This document shows, in pieces, positions 1 through 12,300 of a DNA stretch of 64,000 nt (its first letter is position 1; each line of letters opens with the position of its first letter). The notes beneath the pieces were generated by a model. It worked only from the letters and a program-made list of their open reading frames with translations. It had not been told where the DNA came from and searched no databases. The stretch is taken from contig NC_134745.1 of assembly GCF_050436995.1 (NCBI RefSeq), positions 4,216,001-4,280,000 of the forward strand, written 5' to 3'. The position numbers were made by a program, and so were the translations under genes. This DNA comes from Anticarsia gemmatalis. Its lineage: Eukaryota; Arthropoda; Insecta; Lepidoptera; Erebidae.

Positions 1-2295
1 ATGAACAAAAAATAACAAACGACAACTTTTATAAAACGCCTAGCTCACAGTAGAAGTCACTTCAGAAGTGACTCAGTAGCTACCATAGATATGAATAAGT
101 ACTAGAGTGCCCAGTACTCTTTTACTAACCTATCTTAAGACCTAATAGACCTATATCTTTGTTTTAGTTTGTGATTTACCTAAATGTTTTACTTCATCAA
201 TTTCATCTCTTATTTTGAGGAAAATCTTACAAGTAACAACCCTAGTGGTGGTGTACCGCTGCCCGACTCTTGCGCAGCTCAACGATTTGTCGAGAGTCGA
301 TGCGAGCGAGTCGTATGCAAATGATATCGTTCTTTATTGTCGCTTGTTGCCAGCTAATCGCTGCTATCACGCCTCGAATAAACAAATACCCATTAACAGC
401 GACAAAATTATTAATATAATCACATTCAATGTGAACCGAATCTCATTTGCATGTGCGGCCGAAGTTACCAATGTTTAGATAGGACGCTATTATTTTATGT
501 TAATAGCTAATAGCCGTTATAGCAGTTTATGTAATAAGCTAATAACACTGTTGTCGTAACCGCTGTGTCCTGTATCTATGTTTATGTGATACCATCACAA
601 TATTTAAACTTGTTTATGACTATGATGAGCATAACAAATGTGACATGTTATGTTAGACGATAAATTTTTGTTTTAAGTAGCTTCTTACTTTGAAATTTAA
701 TCACACTATTTTCTAACGCATAAGATAAGTGAAGTTATTGAATGGATACAGTTTTCTATTGGCTTTTTATACGGTTCCAAGCTTAATAAATACTTTCGTA
801 GCTAATTGAAAAATTTCAAATGCATTTTTAATTTATTGCAATTCGTTTTGCAATACTGAATGAATATTTCCTATTAAATTGCTTTGCTTTGAATTTAAAT
901 TATAAAACTGAATTGATATGATATTTAAAAATAATTTCTACCTCATTATACATTCAACTTAAAATTGGATTGTCACACCAAATCAGAAACCAGTTTATGA
1001 ATAGCTAATCCATATTTTAATACACGAACTCAAAACATAATCATAACACAGAAGCAACTTGATACCGAAATATGTTGTTTTAAAAATAATAAAGTGAACG
1101 ATCCCTGAACATGATATGGTCCTTAACGAGCACGTATAATGAGTGGACGTTCTAGTAGTTCGGAGAAACATGTCCGACCCACCGAGGAAGCTCGCATTAG
1201 GTACATAGTTATGTATGGCTTGACAAAGACATTGCTCATCTCATGTGCTACTGTCATATACAAGGGCTAAGCTTCGAGATTTCACTGGTATTGTGTTATA
1301 GAAGCAGATGTGTAGTAATACCAAGGATATGTTAGCAGTTAGCCAGGCATTGTACTACGATGTCAAGTTTCTGTTGAGCAAAATATTACAAAGAAACAAA
1401 GGAAGTAGGAACAGTCTTAAGGTTTTTTATATCATGTTGTAAGGAGTCTTCAACCCGTATAACTTGCCTTCCTGTTCCAAAATGATTTCCCGCAACATTT
1501 CGCGAAAGCAATAAACGAAAAAGGAATGCTACTAGGAACTTGAGTCTGCCGTAACCGTAAGTGGCTTCGGGAGTTTTCAATTTGCTTTGTGCTTCTGGTA
1601 TTTTTAGCTGCGGTTCCGCTGGAAATATGAAAGCGAACGACATTACAAGAATATGCAAGAGCACATTTTTCTCCTTATATTTTATTCAAAGGACTCTGTA
1701 TATGTTAATAAACTTGTGTACCGCAGAAAGCAACGATTCGAGCTCTGTGTAAGAATGAGCTTCACCCAGATACAAGCTTCTTTAAACCGAACCGAATTTC
1801 GCTAACAAAAAACTCACGGTAGTCAATTTTTGGCCATGAACTGAACATGAGTTTTTTTTTCTCTAAACCAGGTTCTCATGATTTGTGGACAGGTGGCGCG
1901 GGCGTCGTATCGCGGCCTCTTTGTGCACAACTCTTTGATCTCGCCGCAGCATTGTGCGCGTGCACTCTCTACTTTTTGCGTCAAATTGTACGATATTGAT
2001 GCGTACTGATTTGTTGTGAAACTCTCAATAGATTCGGTAGTGTTTAGAAAATCATTGTACGATTGTACAGACTGGTTGGCGTCATATTTCTCTCGTCATA
2101 AAGATTTTTTTCTTTATTCTGAGCTATTGTTGCTAAGATTATTGTTTAGACGATGAAGATAATGAAGCATTGAGTCTAGAGAATAACGCATGTCTTAAAT
2201 TCTAAGAGAATTCTCAATTTAATGCCCGAAACGAAATAATATTTTTTTTACACTTAATACTCTTTTTAATTTCTTTATTTTCTGTTGTCAATCAG
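1..2295. other. Non-coding, upstream intron of the Ryk-family gene
   Basis: No exon could be supported here. The first visible coding exon of the receptor gene starts at 2296 and needs an upstream exon ending in G to complete a glycine codon. This stretch is therefore intron, and the earlier exons lie left of the window. A short GC-rich patch sits at about 1890-1970. The small open frames at 215-478 and 1386-1752 resemble no known family and look like chance. Confidence 0.6.
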
Positions 2296-5200
2296 GTCTA
2301 ACAGCGGAACTGTTCTACGTGCGCGATGGTCAGATCAACTTCTACGCCCTCAACTTCGTCGTGCCAGTGCCTGCGACCATCGGAGAGCTACACTTCACGT
2401 GGCAGAGTCTCACCAGGAAACCGGTAAATATATTAAATTATTTTTTTATATTCGGTATCAAAGTCAATAACACGTGCTTAAATAAACCTTTGTTCTCTAT
2501 TCGACCGTCTTCAGGAAAGACGTTAACATAATTCGATAATAACATTCAATAAATAAAACTGGCTATTAAAGGATAAACTTGAATAAATGTTATTTAAACA
2601 CAGAGTGCTTCGATAGGAATAGATACGACCGTAGGCGCTTAAACGAACAATCGATTTGATGAAACAATCGCACTATTATGGTAATGCGTGGCACGAAACG
2701 AATGCGAAATCGATCATCGTTCACCGCACGTCCTAAGTCAACAACTCTTTATTCACAATTAGCGAGTCGTTTTCCTTTCGATCCGGATGAGCTTTTTATC
2801 TTTTTGCTGTTTTGCGGAGCACGCTGCTCACTAACTTCGATAGAAGTAATTAACTTGGAAAGAAAAGTTTATTCTTTCAAGTTGCCGGGTACAGGGGCCG
2901 GTCATGTTTGCTTGGTGCTCAGCAAACGAACCATTCTTATGGTAATGCTGCGACCCCACACTTGAATTTGGGCAAGTTTTGCTTTAGACTGAAATCATTA
3001 CCCTCGCAACACCTGCGCCGACTTCTGATTGATTATACTTTTCAAAAAGCATCTTGTTTGGTATTCCTTATTTAGCTCTAATTCAAATGGTATCGCTTTT
3101 CATGCTAATGTTGTCGGCGACCGTTCTCGACGACGAAGCACATTTATTCACTACGTATCCTGGGCTCTGCATCCCTAACCAAATATTATGTGCATTCATT
3201 TATTTTATCCGCAGCCGTCAGCACACACGGCAACTCAGACTAAAAGAAATCAGTTCAGCGGTTGCATTGATCGCAACTACGACGCGACGTCCACTTTACA
3301 TATTCAATACTCAGACAACAAAAGTTACATCCGAAGTACCCGCAAACAAGTTCAGTCAACTTGTCAATAAAACATCTGCTTATTTAGGATGTTTCCAATT
3401 TGCAAGTCATACGAACACGCTCGCCAGATTACGGGATGCTTCATCAATTTGAATGTATTCATGGCGCCGCCGTCTGTACATTGTACAATCTGACGGCGTT
3501 AACTCTGTGTAGCGCTTAATGTAAATGGCTATTGCTCCTTTCTCGCTCCTTCCATTATCATTATGATTATAAGCTGGGCTGGATTAACAGGCTTGTAGGT
3601 GGACCAACTCCTTTACAATCAGTAGAGGTCTTCTCAGCATTTGGAAAATAAATATTGTGCTGCGTATGGTTCGGTTGCGATCACGCGCCGGGCCCTTCGT
3701 TCGTTATCAGCATCTCCGTGTGCTTTGTGCGGCCGCCACTATCAGATCTGCCATTCCCCCTCCCCCGGTCGCTCGGCTCCCTTATTTATATGGCGGCGCC
3801 TTTGACTAGGCCGAGCAAATATTTGGGAACCGGTTAACTAGCGCCGATGAGCGACCCCGCCACTATTGTCTGTGCGCGCCGAGTGCCGAGTGATAATATT
3901 TAATTAGCGGCTGCGGTGTCGCACCTACGCCACTTTATGAACGGCGACGGCCGCGCTACGCCTCTGCGGTAATGCATGTCTGATGAACAGGCAAAGGGCC
4001 CGCGGCGAATGCTGTTTGTTTAACAATTCATATAACGCCGCCCAGTGATTAGTTAGATAATGAGCAAACCGTGATCATAATATTTAATAACTGGTTTTAA
4101 AACAAACCCTGCGCAGCCCACAAACATGACATCTGCACCGCATACCTCCCGGGCGTGTCACAATATGTTCATGTCATCCACATAAGGGAAACATAAAGCA
4201 CATTGAACGACTGCTCGTCTACATATATGCTAATATAGTCAGAGTACGTTGTTTATTTTCCGATAAAGGAATGATGCTCGTGCTCTCACGGCGATACAGA
4301 CGACATTTGATCTCCTCAGACGGCGACTACGGTGTGGATCCCCAACGGACCGTTTAGGGTCAACTTGCGTGCCAGTGTCCGTCAATTGCCTGCACTGATA
4401 CAGTTACATCGTGATGAGATTTTACCGTTAGGAATGTGTCATGTGTTCTTAGGTTAAGTATCAAAACCCGGACAAGTCACGAATTATCTTATTTTGTTGC
4501 AGTTACCGTACACGCTCCATGTGAAGTTAGGGGAAACTAACGAGAACGGGGTGCGTGCTGTGGACGTGCTGCACCCGCCGACCTTTAATATTTCAAGCGA
4601 GGGCTACGTGCCGACGGAGCCACAAACATGGCGGGTCGACTTGCCTTGTACGCACACTGTCGCCGCCGAAGTAGAAGTCACCATATCTCTAAACGTGTCG
4701 ACTGGTTCCTCGTCCACTACTTTGCATTTTAAACGGAAAAAGATATGCCTTAAAGAGGCGTTGAGAACGGCAGTTCGAGTGGATAGTGTGCCACACGCGC
4801 CTACCTCCGCCGATATATTCTACGCGGGAGCCGGTTGTGCTGGCGGAGCGCTTTTAATTGCCGTAGTCGCCGCTGCGGCTTGTAGAGCACGAGCGAGGAA
4901 ACTTCGGCGAGCCAGGAGCGACGAACAAGACGCTCATGCGTTTTTACCTGACTCCTCGTGCAAGTCCGCCGCCAGCTACACCAGTTACCGCCGACCTACA
5001 TCACTACCCGCTGCGGCTGCTGAAGAGAAGGCGAGGGACTTACAACAACGAATTGCCGAGCTGACCATACAAAGATGCCGAGTCAGATTGCGCTCGGTTG
5101 CGATGGAAGGCACTTTCGGTCGGGTGTACAGGGGCACCTACGCCGACGAAGATGCACGAGAACAAGAAGTGCTCGTAAAGACTGTGGCTGAACATGCTTC

Positions 5201-6220
5201 TCAAGTACAGGTAGCTATAATTACCATTTTTTGTTGGATTATTGATTTTTATTGTTCTTGTTATTCAATTATCATGTCATTTCCAGGTTTCACTGCTGCT
5301 TCAAGAAGGTTGTATGTTATATGGACTCCATCACGAACGTGTATTATCAGTTCTCGGAGTAAGCATTGAAGATCAGACGGCTCCATTCTTACTATACCCC
5401 TGGAATTCGAACTGGAGGAATTTAAAACAGTTCCTTTTGGCGTGCCGAGGAGTTACGTTGGGCGGTACAGCACAAGGGGCTCCCCCACCGCCCCTGACTA
5501 CTCAGCATGTCGTCAGGATGGCTCTCCATGCATTAGATGGTCTCATCTACCTTCACTCACAGCATGTCTTACATAAAGACATTGCTGCTAGGAATTGCAT
5601 GTAAGTTGAATGGTTTTCTTGTAACTTATAATAATATAATTAAAGTTTTTAGAAACTCATGTCATGTACTCACAATTATCTTTTTCTCTTTAACAGAGTG
5701 GACGAAAATCTAAGAGTAATGATTGCAGACAATGCTCTTTCACGAGATCTGTTCCCTGCTGATTACCATTGCTTAGGGGACAACGAAAACAGGCCTATTA
5801 AGTGGCTAGCATTAGAAGCTTTGACAAAAAGACAGTTCAGTCCAGCGGCTGATGTGTGGGCATTGGGGGTTCTGTTATGGGAGCTCACTACATTGGCTCA
5901 TCAACCCTATGCTGAAGTGGATCCTTTCGAAGTAGCCGCGTACCTCAGAGACGGCTACCGGTTGCAGCAGCCAGCCAACTGCCCTGATGAATTGTGAGTA
6001 TAAATTCAAGTTTATTCTGTAGTGTTGATCAATTTACATCATATATTGTGTCCCTTATATTCGCCTATACCATACTGTACATTGTAATAATGTTATATTT
6101 TTCTTTAGGTTTGCTGTGATGGCGTACTGTTGGGCGATGTCGCCTGACGATCGGCCGACGTTGCCGCAACTACAAATTTTCCTCCGGGACTTTCACACGC
6201 AACTCACAAGATTCGTGTAA
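2296..6220 (+). CDS. drl/dnt: Ryk-family receptor tyrosine pseudokinase (Derailed/Doughnut), 5'-partial
   Basis: Single-pass Wnt-binding receptor with a catalytically atypical kinase domain; fly relatives act in axon and muscle guidance as Wnt5 receptors. Five exons join in frame: 2296-2423, 4503-5210, 5287-5600, 5697-5993, 6109-6220, all GT-AG. Exon 1 begins in phase 1, completing a Gly codon, and encodes the WIF-domain stretch ELFYVRDGQINFYALNF. A KRKK basic motif at 4731-4742 matches the tetrabasic site of vertebrate RYK. A membrane segment lies at about 4815-4883. The glycine loop EGTFGRVYRG is at 5106-5135 and the kinase Lys at 5178-5180. HKDIAARNC (His codon at 5572) replaces HRDLAARNC, and DNA at 5728-5736 replaces DFG; both changes are typical of this family. 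The C-terminus ends QLTRFV before TAA at 6218-6220. From memory the C-lobe looks closer to Doughnut and RYK than to Derailed, so the exact paralogue is uncertain. The signal peptide and WIF start are outside the window. Confidence 0.95.
2424..4502 (+). other. Intron of the Ryk-family gene
   Basis: Phase-0 intron between the WIF half-exon (donor ccg|gtaaat) and the large exon (acceptor gttgcag|ttaccg). It contains a 132-codon open frame at 3054-3452 that shows no family signature, and the CpG-rich block listed separately at 3655-4035. Confidence 0.85.
3655..4035. promoter_or_regulatory. CpG-rich intronic block, candidate enhancer or alternative promoter
   Basis: A stretch of about 380 bases is clearly richer in G+C and CpG than the AT-rich surroundings, with runs such as gcgccgggccc and ggcggcgcc, and a TATA-like ttatttata next to ggcggcgcc near 3783-3800. 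There is no splice-flanked open frame here. The regulatory role is an inference from base composition alone. Confidence 0.3.
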
Positions 6221-6251
6221 ACCATTCCTTTTAAAGACATCCAAAGACGAC

Positions 6252-6257
6252 AATAAA
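6252..6257 (+). terminator. Poly(A) signal AATAAA of the Ryk-family gene
   Basis: An AATAAA lies 32 bases after the stop codon. A longer 3' UTR is possible: two Pumilio-type TGTAAATA sites occur at 7002-7009 and 7902-7909, with many further A/T-rich stretches. Confidence 0.45.
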
Positions 6258-7540
6258 GTGTTAAGTAAACTTTATTTAGTGAGATACGTTTGAACGAGGC
6301 CTTATCGTCAAGTGCGAGTGACTAAAGTGTTGGTGACAAGTGAAATTCTTAAGAGACTGATTTTATGTTTATTTGAATTGTAAATTATTTGATTAACATA
6401 CTTATCTCATATTTGGTTTTCATCTTAGCACTCGCGTTCCGTAGATTTACTGTCTTGACCTCGAATTTGATTACAGCTACAAAATCAGTTGATAGTACAA
6501 AACGTTGGATTGAGCGGCAATTAAATCGTACAGATTACATAGTTCCAAACATGGTGATTTGAGTAGAGCGAGTACAATCATACCATGTATTGCTCAATAC
6601 TACTTAAACGTGGCAATTAGAATGATCTCATTCCTTCGCTTGTTATTTGTTATTAATACATGTGGCGAGCAAATGCAACGTTATGTGCTACCAAGTGATA
6701 TCTACTTATAAATACAATCTTCATCTAATGAGTGAAATCGACGTCAGTACAGTGTTTCTACGAGTGTCTTATTGAACAAGATGAAAACTTTCAGCGAATT
6801 TTTATTTAATGAGCAGCTGGTAGAAGTACCCGTTTTATTTACGTATAAATTCCAAAATGTGTGATAATTATTGCCCAATGTCAAGACTCAGTTCTCTTAT
6901 AACTGTTGGAAAGTTAAGACAACTACGCTTTTCCAGATAGAAGATTGACGTAATTTTAATATTGTTTAAAACCTCAATACTGCCATATTAGATATACATT
7001 TTGTAAATATTTATAAATAGTGATAGTAAGTGTATTATACGTAATATTGAATGTGCCTCAGAGTTTATCAAAACGTTTATTAAGTGTTAGAGTATTATAA
7101 TTAATTAAGACTGGTCTAGAAACAATTTTATCTATTAACTATTTAATAAACCCTTCTTCCGCACAATACCTTGTCTATTATTCTACTAATTGAATGTCTT
7201 ATTTACCTGTGGACTTTTATAACGAACGAATGGTAGAATGATTAATCTGTATTTTAAAAATTGGATTAAAATTCATGATTTTTAACTTATTAAGAAATTG
7301 TACCAAAATGGTAAAACTTAAAAAAAATTATAGAATTACTTCTGCCCAAATTGTGAACAATATAATAATTTGATTACTCGAATAGATGTTTAGAATTGAA
7401 TTATTGAATGTAGGGCAGTGTGCTTTATCAGATAAAATGTAGAACAAAGTACTGATTAAAATATAATAAAAGATATTCACACATATTTCATTAATTAATT
7501 TGGAATTTTAGAGATTATACGACACCAATTTTTATGTAAA

Positions 7541-7823
7541 CTTGACATTCATATTACTAATGCTTAAAAAATACATACTTGACTTTTTTTCTGACTTTGA
7601 TGACTTTTGTCACCGTGATAAAATAAATAGTCATGGTGGCAAAAGTCTCCAGTGCGCGTTTGCTCTAAGGCAAAAGATGGTTATTCCATCGTCCCATCAC
7701 CTAATTTAAGAAACTATTTTGACGTTTCTAACAGACAATGCAGGTTGTACGTCAAAAGATTGTCAAACAGTCTGGTAAAAATTGACCCCAAAAATATCTT
7801 AAGTTGGTAATATGAATGTCAAG
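7541..7823. mobile_element. Candidate MITE with 20-bp terminal inverted repeats
   Basis: The left end cttgacattcatattactaa (7541-7560) is matched in inverse at 7804-7823 with one mismatch. Inside, gacttttgtcaccgtga near 7603-7619 is matched in inverse near 7632-7648, giving a second hairpin. It has no coding capacity. No clear target duplication is visible, so this could also be a chance hairpin in a UTR. Confidence 0.45.
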
Positions 7824-8267
7824 GTGTAACGTCACAATGTTCTCCAAATATTAGTAGGATACTTTGACCTGATATTTAGGGCAACAGTTAAATTGTACAT
7901 GTGTAAATATTGTAACACAAATGTGAATATACGAGTGATTATTATTCTATACGTGTTTCCTTATTACCCTTGTTGTGTTTGAAGGTGATGAAAGATAACA
8001 AATTTATTTATACAAAATGCAGAAATGATTAAAATATACTTTACCAAGATTAAAGTATGAAACGGGGTCTAATATAGAGTTTATAACTTTTAAAGAGTGA
8101 CCCTCTAAGATTGTACAACCTTTCATCCATTTTCAATGTTAGTAAAGCCGCGCTTGTGAAGTAGGATATGAAAAATGATTAAGGTAGAAGTATAAATGAG
8201 TATTGTCTGTAAATCTTAACTTACTTCGCATAATAACATAGCATTTCTTGGCACAAAATCCGTTTAA

Positions 8268-8335
8268 TGACGTTTTGACCCAACCCGGGATTCAAACCCT
8301 AGACCGAGCAACAGTCACTAATGTACAGCATGGGT
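8268..8335 (-). repeat. SINE-like fragment with tRNA B box
   Basis: Read on the minus strand, the segment holds ggtttgaatcccggg, matching the pol III B-box consensus GGTTCRANYCC closely. Lepidopteran tRNA-derived SINEs often contain it. No complete A box or tail could be found, so this is at best a fragment. Confidence 0.35.
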
Positions 8336-8541
8336 AGTCCACTTTTGAACTCTCATAATTCTATAAGAATATAATAATGAATCGCCAAAAATAAATTACT
8401 TCTCCCTGCCCAAATCAACTATAATAAGAATTATTTAATGTCCAATCATCTGAACACTAAATAGTACTAAATACAAACTAATAAAATGAATAAAAATAGA
8501 CAACTCAGAACAGTACTGACATTGTAGACAATATTGCTCTT

Positions 8542-8615
8542 AGGCCCCGACGAGATTCGAACTCGTGATCTCCTGTTTACTAGACAGGCGCTTTAACCAA
8601 CTAAGCCACGGCGCC
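8542..8615 (-). tRNA. tRNA-Thr(AGT): tRNA-Thr (anticodon AGT)
   Basis: The 74-base minus-strand sequence folds into a full cloverleaf. The D arm is gcttagttggttaaagc. The anticodon stem is cctgt/acagg around the loop ctagtaa, giving anticodon AGT. The T arm is acgag-ttcgaat-ctcgt, with a T discriminator. There is no intron and no encoded CCA. The acceptor stem ggcgccg/cggggcc carries one G:G mismatch at pair 4:69; the other stems pair fully. A T run (ctattttt on the minus strand) lies further downstream as a possible pol III stop. Confidence 0.95.
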
Positions 8616-9306
8616 GCTTGAGACGCGTGGCGAAATTTCGTATAATAAGCTCGAACTCACAATCTATGACGTATAATAAAGTTGGTAACACAATGTTGTG
8701 TTGGCAGATGAGTAAACAAGTTGTTTGTATGTGAGTTTATGATACGCGATAATAGTTATTGTAGTCCTACAATAATCTCTTTGAATTACTTCGTGCAAGT
8801 AAACTAAATGGTTATTATATCAACAATAAATTGTGCTGTTAGCTGTTGGTCTTGGTATAGCCTAGCGTCAAGAATTACATTTAAAAGTCTACTTACCCCC
8901 AGTTTCTGAGTACATTTAGCGGTAGTTTATCTATTCGATAGCGTTTTTTTATATGAGTTTTGACACTATTGAATAGATAACTATTGGGAGTGAGCTATTG
9001 GCTCGGTGATAGAAGCGATCCCTACCATGATTTAAAAAAATCAAAGCAAATATTAAAAAAAATATATCTGTTAGTAGAAATAATTACTAAGTGCAGAGAA
9101 AAGTATTAAAAATATTTGTAAGTTGTATACAGAAGAAAGACATCTTTTGAAAATATTTTAAATGTTAATGATTATAAAATTACGCATTGGATAATCATTT
9201 ATTATTTAAAATAAGTGTTATGAACATTCTAGTACAAAATAAAACTTTCTAATTTTAATTAAGTTTACCAACCGTAGTCAACTGTTATTTCAACCACATA
9301 GCTGTG
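8616..9306. other. Spacer between the tRNA genes
   Basis: AT-rich sequence without a gene. It contains the oldest-looking copy of the CCCCCGG foldback MITE (8896-8988). Confidence 0.7.
8896..8988. mobile_element. Foldback MITE, CCCCCGG family, copy 1 (decayed right arm)
   Basis: The left arm cccccagtttctgag continues into tttagcggtagtttatctattc, shared with copies at 40954, 57986 and 63420. The centre contains the family's tttttttatatgagtttt. The right arm is recognisable only as attgaatagataa...attgggag. TTA precedes the left end. Confidence 0.75.
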
Positions 9307-9388
9307 GCAGTCGTGGCCGAGCGGTTAAGGCGTCTGACTAGAAATCAGATTCCCTCTGGGAGCGTAGGTTCGAATCCTACCGACTGCG
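9307..9388 (+). tRNA. tRNA-Ser(AGA): tRNA-Ser (anticodon AGA)
   Basis: The 82-base sequence forms a class II cloverleaf. The acceptor gcagtcg/cgactgc is fully paired with a G discriminator. The D arm is gccgagcggttaaggc. The anticodon stem is tctga/tcaga with loop ctagaaa, so the anticodon is AGA. The long variable arm is ttccctctgggagc and the T arm gtagg-ttcgaat-cctac. All stems pair, no intron is present, and a pol III stop TTTTT follows at 9394-9398. It lies about 690 bases from the tRNA-Thr gene on the opposite strand. Confidence 0.97.
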
Positions 9389-9393
9389 AATTC

Positions 9394-9398
9394 TTTTT
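9394..9398 (+). terminator. Pol III T-run terminator of tRNA-Ser
   Basis: Five Ts begin six bases after the tRNA 3' end, the usual RNA polymerase III stop. Confidence 0.8.
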
Positions 9399-12300
9399 GT
9401 CAATAATTCAAATCTAAATGGCTTTTTATCAATGTTATGAGGTCGTTTATTTTTTATCAGTCATCGTTATTGCGATTATAAATGAAACGGGCGATTTTAT
9501 TGCACGCACTGGCAATATTTTGTTCAGTGTTTCATTACGTGGTTATTTGACGTGTTCTACTTCCAATGAATATAGGGGTTCGCTTTTGGGACTTGTCAAG
9601 GTTTTTGCCGGCAAAAAATATGGGCCTAATGATGTCGAAAAGTGGGGAAAGGGGCCGTCCTGTGTCGGTTTACATCCAATTAATTAGTTCTGTATGTTTA
9701 GATGTTGGTCACCGCCGCCATTAAAATGTTTTATACACTTTACGAGCAATATGGTATCAGGAAAATTCCCATGTGATAAATAGCGGATGTAGCTGTGTCA
9801 TAAATGGGGAACAAAAAATTGAATTTATTGTACACATGGCCGTCGTTAGATATCGGTATTGAATTTAATTACGGATCCATATTTCATTGCGTTTCATGTG
9901 CGTTAATTGAACATGCTATTTGAATTTGGATATAATAATAATTAATTATTGTAATAATGGCAGTTATATCGAATTATTATTATGCAAAAATACACTTAAT
10001 AACGGCAAATAGCTGAAATAATTTCTAACGCGAATAAATTAACAACAATCTTGCCTAAAAATAAATAAAAACAGCTTTAAAATACAAAGTGATTCCAAAA
10101 CCAATTTGCTGCATTAATACATAGGTAAGTACCTCTACCGGACTAAACTTAAGTCCCATCGAGGCATCATCTTAATCCCGTCGAGGCAGGAATGTTGAAG
10201 ATCTACAGCACGTGTCACTGAGCTTACCCATACGTCATAGACAAGAACCACACTGTAGTAAGTACTCGTAAGCCAAGCCTCGCCGAACAAGGCGCGCAAG
10301 GATTAACTGCGACGAGAAACACATTACTTAACTAGTAAAACCATACATATTCATGGCTTGAGCTTTTTCTTTGAGTGTTTTTGCCATATTTGCTAGTAGA
10401 ATTCCCTTTTGCTCGTGCTTAGAAAATCTTGTTTTGGTATAGTAAGTAGCTATGTTTAACGCTAAATAAAACTCTGCAAAAAATGTTTATAGAGTTTTTA
10501 CAGATAATTAATTATATTACATCTAACGTTTTTGATACGTTCATCGATCATATGTATATCCCTATAAGTCATAACATATGAAAATAGAAAATGTAAAATA
10601 TTGTACATCTGTCTACAAAGGAAAAAGATCGTGATTTTATTTAAATATCTTTGAATGTAAATAATGTTAATTTTGTACACAGAAAGTTTATAACTTCCAA
10701 TAGCAGCATAGATTGTTTTGTGTAAATACACTAATACAGTAATGATATGAATGATATAATCCTCACTTGCAGTCATTACATGTGGCAACGCATCTTATGT
10801 CATGGCTTCTATGAATAGTACAAAAATAGAATCGCAGCATACTTACTCGTCGGTACCCTGGTTTGCCTTATAAAGTAGATAATATATCAATCAATAGCGA
10901 TACGTGTGTACATTTTCATGCACTAGATAATAAAATGATTATCACTTGATGAAAATATCGTGAGAAAATGTGCAGCTTTTGAGTAATGTTTGTGAAATTT
11001 GAACAGGCACAAAAATCGATGAAATTGTAACTCCAAATACTATACAGCAAATCTAAAAAAAAATCAAAATTCTTTGTGAAAAATCTAAGTCTGCAGCTAG
11101 ATAAGTTTTTAATCGTGTTAATTCAAAACGGTAATTTGCATCGAGAACTTTGCCGATACTAGACTTTCTACAAACTAATACGACTAATACAGACTATCAT
11201 TTTACCTCCTCAACGAAATACTTAAATACTATCTAAATTATATTCATATACCATAGAAATTATGACTACAAAGTGAATTTGAGCCGCTCATAAATTCCCG
11301 ACAACATGCCCGGTAAGAAAACTATCTTTTACAGGTCATTTTTCACCACGACATAACAAATGGTGCGCATTGACTACACAAAATAATAAGGAATGGGCAA
11401 TATACACACGTAATGAGTGAATATTTCAGCTCTTTCAATATAGGAGGACTATTAGTTGTCTGACATCGCACATTTTGATCACGATAAGCGCTTATGGCCC
11501 TCAATAGCCGATTGTTGTAAAGAAAATGGGGAAATATTTCGACTCTCCAAGTGATGTCCTTATTCTACAGGGACGGAATTGAGATGAAGCGGACCATTAC
11601 AAAAGTATTGTTGTGTTCAATTGATTTTATTCGTTAATATTCATTGCACGTGTTTGTTTAAAATGAAATAAAATTTATTATTTAAATGTCTTTCCTTTAC
11701 ATGGTGAAGCAGATGATATTTAAAAGCCGCGAATACGATTTGAGTCGACGTTGTTGACAGGATGCACTACTCACAGAGTTCTAGAAATATTTTACTAAAT
11801 TTTAGTTTAGTTGAAGTGTCTAAAATGTAGAAGTGCCGTGTTTTTATTTAAAGCCGCTTCCGATTAATTGTAAAGCTCTATTCTTCTCGATTATTTAAAG
11901 AGCACGCTGTATTGATATAACCCGACAAAAACCATTTGAAATAACGAAAATTTATAAAATTAAAATATCTAAATACGCCTCTGTATTTTGCGGTCGTAAT
12001 GAAGTTTTAGTTATGTGTCCTGCTATGGGGGAGTAATTACTGATGGGACTCTTTGTGTTAAGATACGGAGGCTGTAATCCTGCGAGATAACCGCCGAGCG
12101 AGCCGTCTGAGCCGAGCGGGAAACAACGCGGGGTTTACAAGTTACTATGCCAAGGGTCTAATGTCGTCTTGTGGACTATAGATTAGTTAAATTGCCGTAT
12201 GTGGGTAAACAAAGAGAAGCTAGTCGGCTTACGACTTAGAACAGTTTAGTCGTTAATTGTTTTGTTGATTGATTACTATTTTCGTGTGTGACATTAAATT

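Larger units (their letters stand above)
6258..8541. other. AT-rich downstream region / possible extended 3' UTR
   Basis: No gene is visible. The region holds the inverted-repeat element at 7541-7823 and a SINE-like B box near 8288. It may be alternative 3' UTR of the receptor gene. Confidence 0.5.

Noticed and set aside
3054..3452. 132-codon open frame in the receptor intron
   Set aside because: It lies between two exons that splice cleanly in frame, and no family motif is visible.
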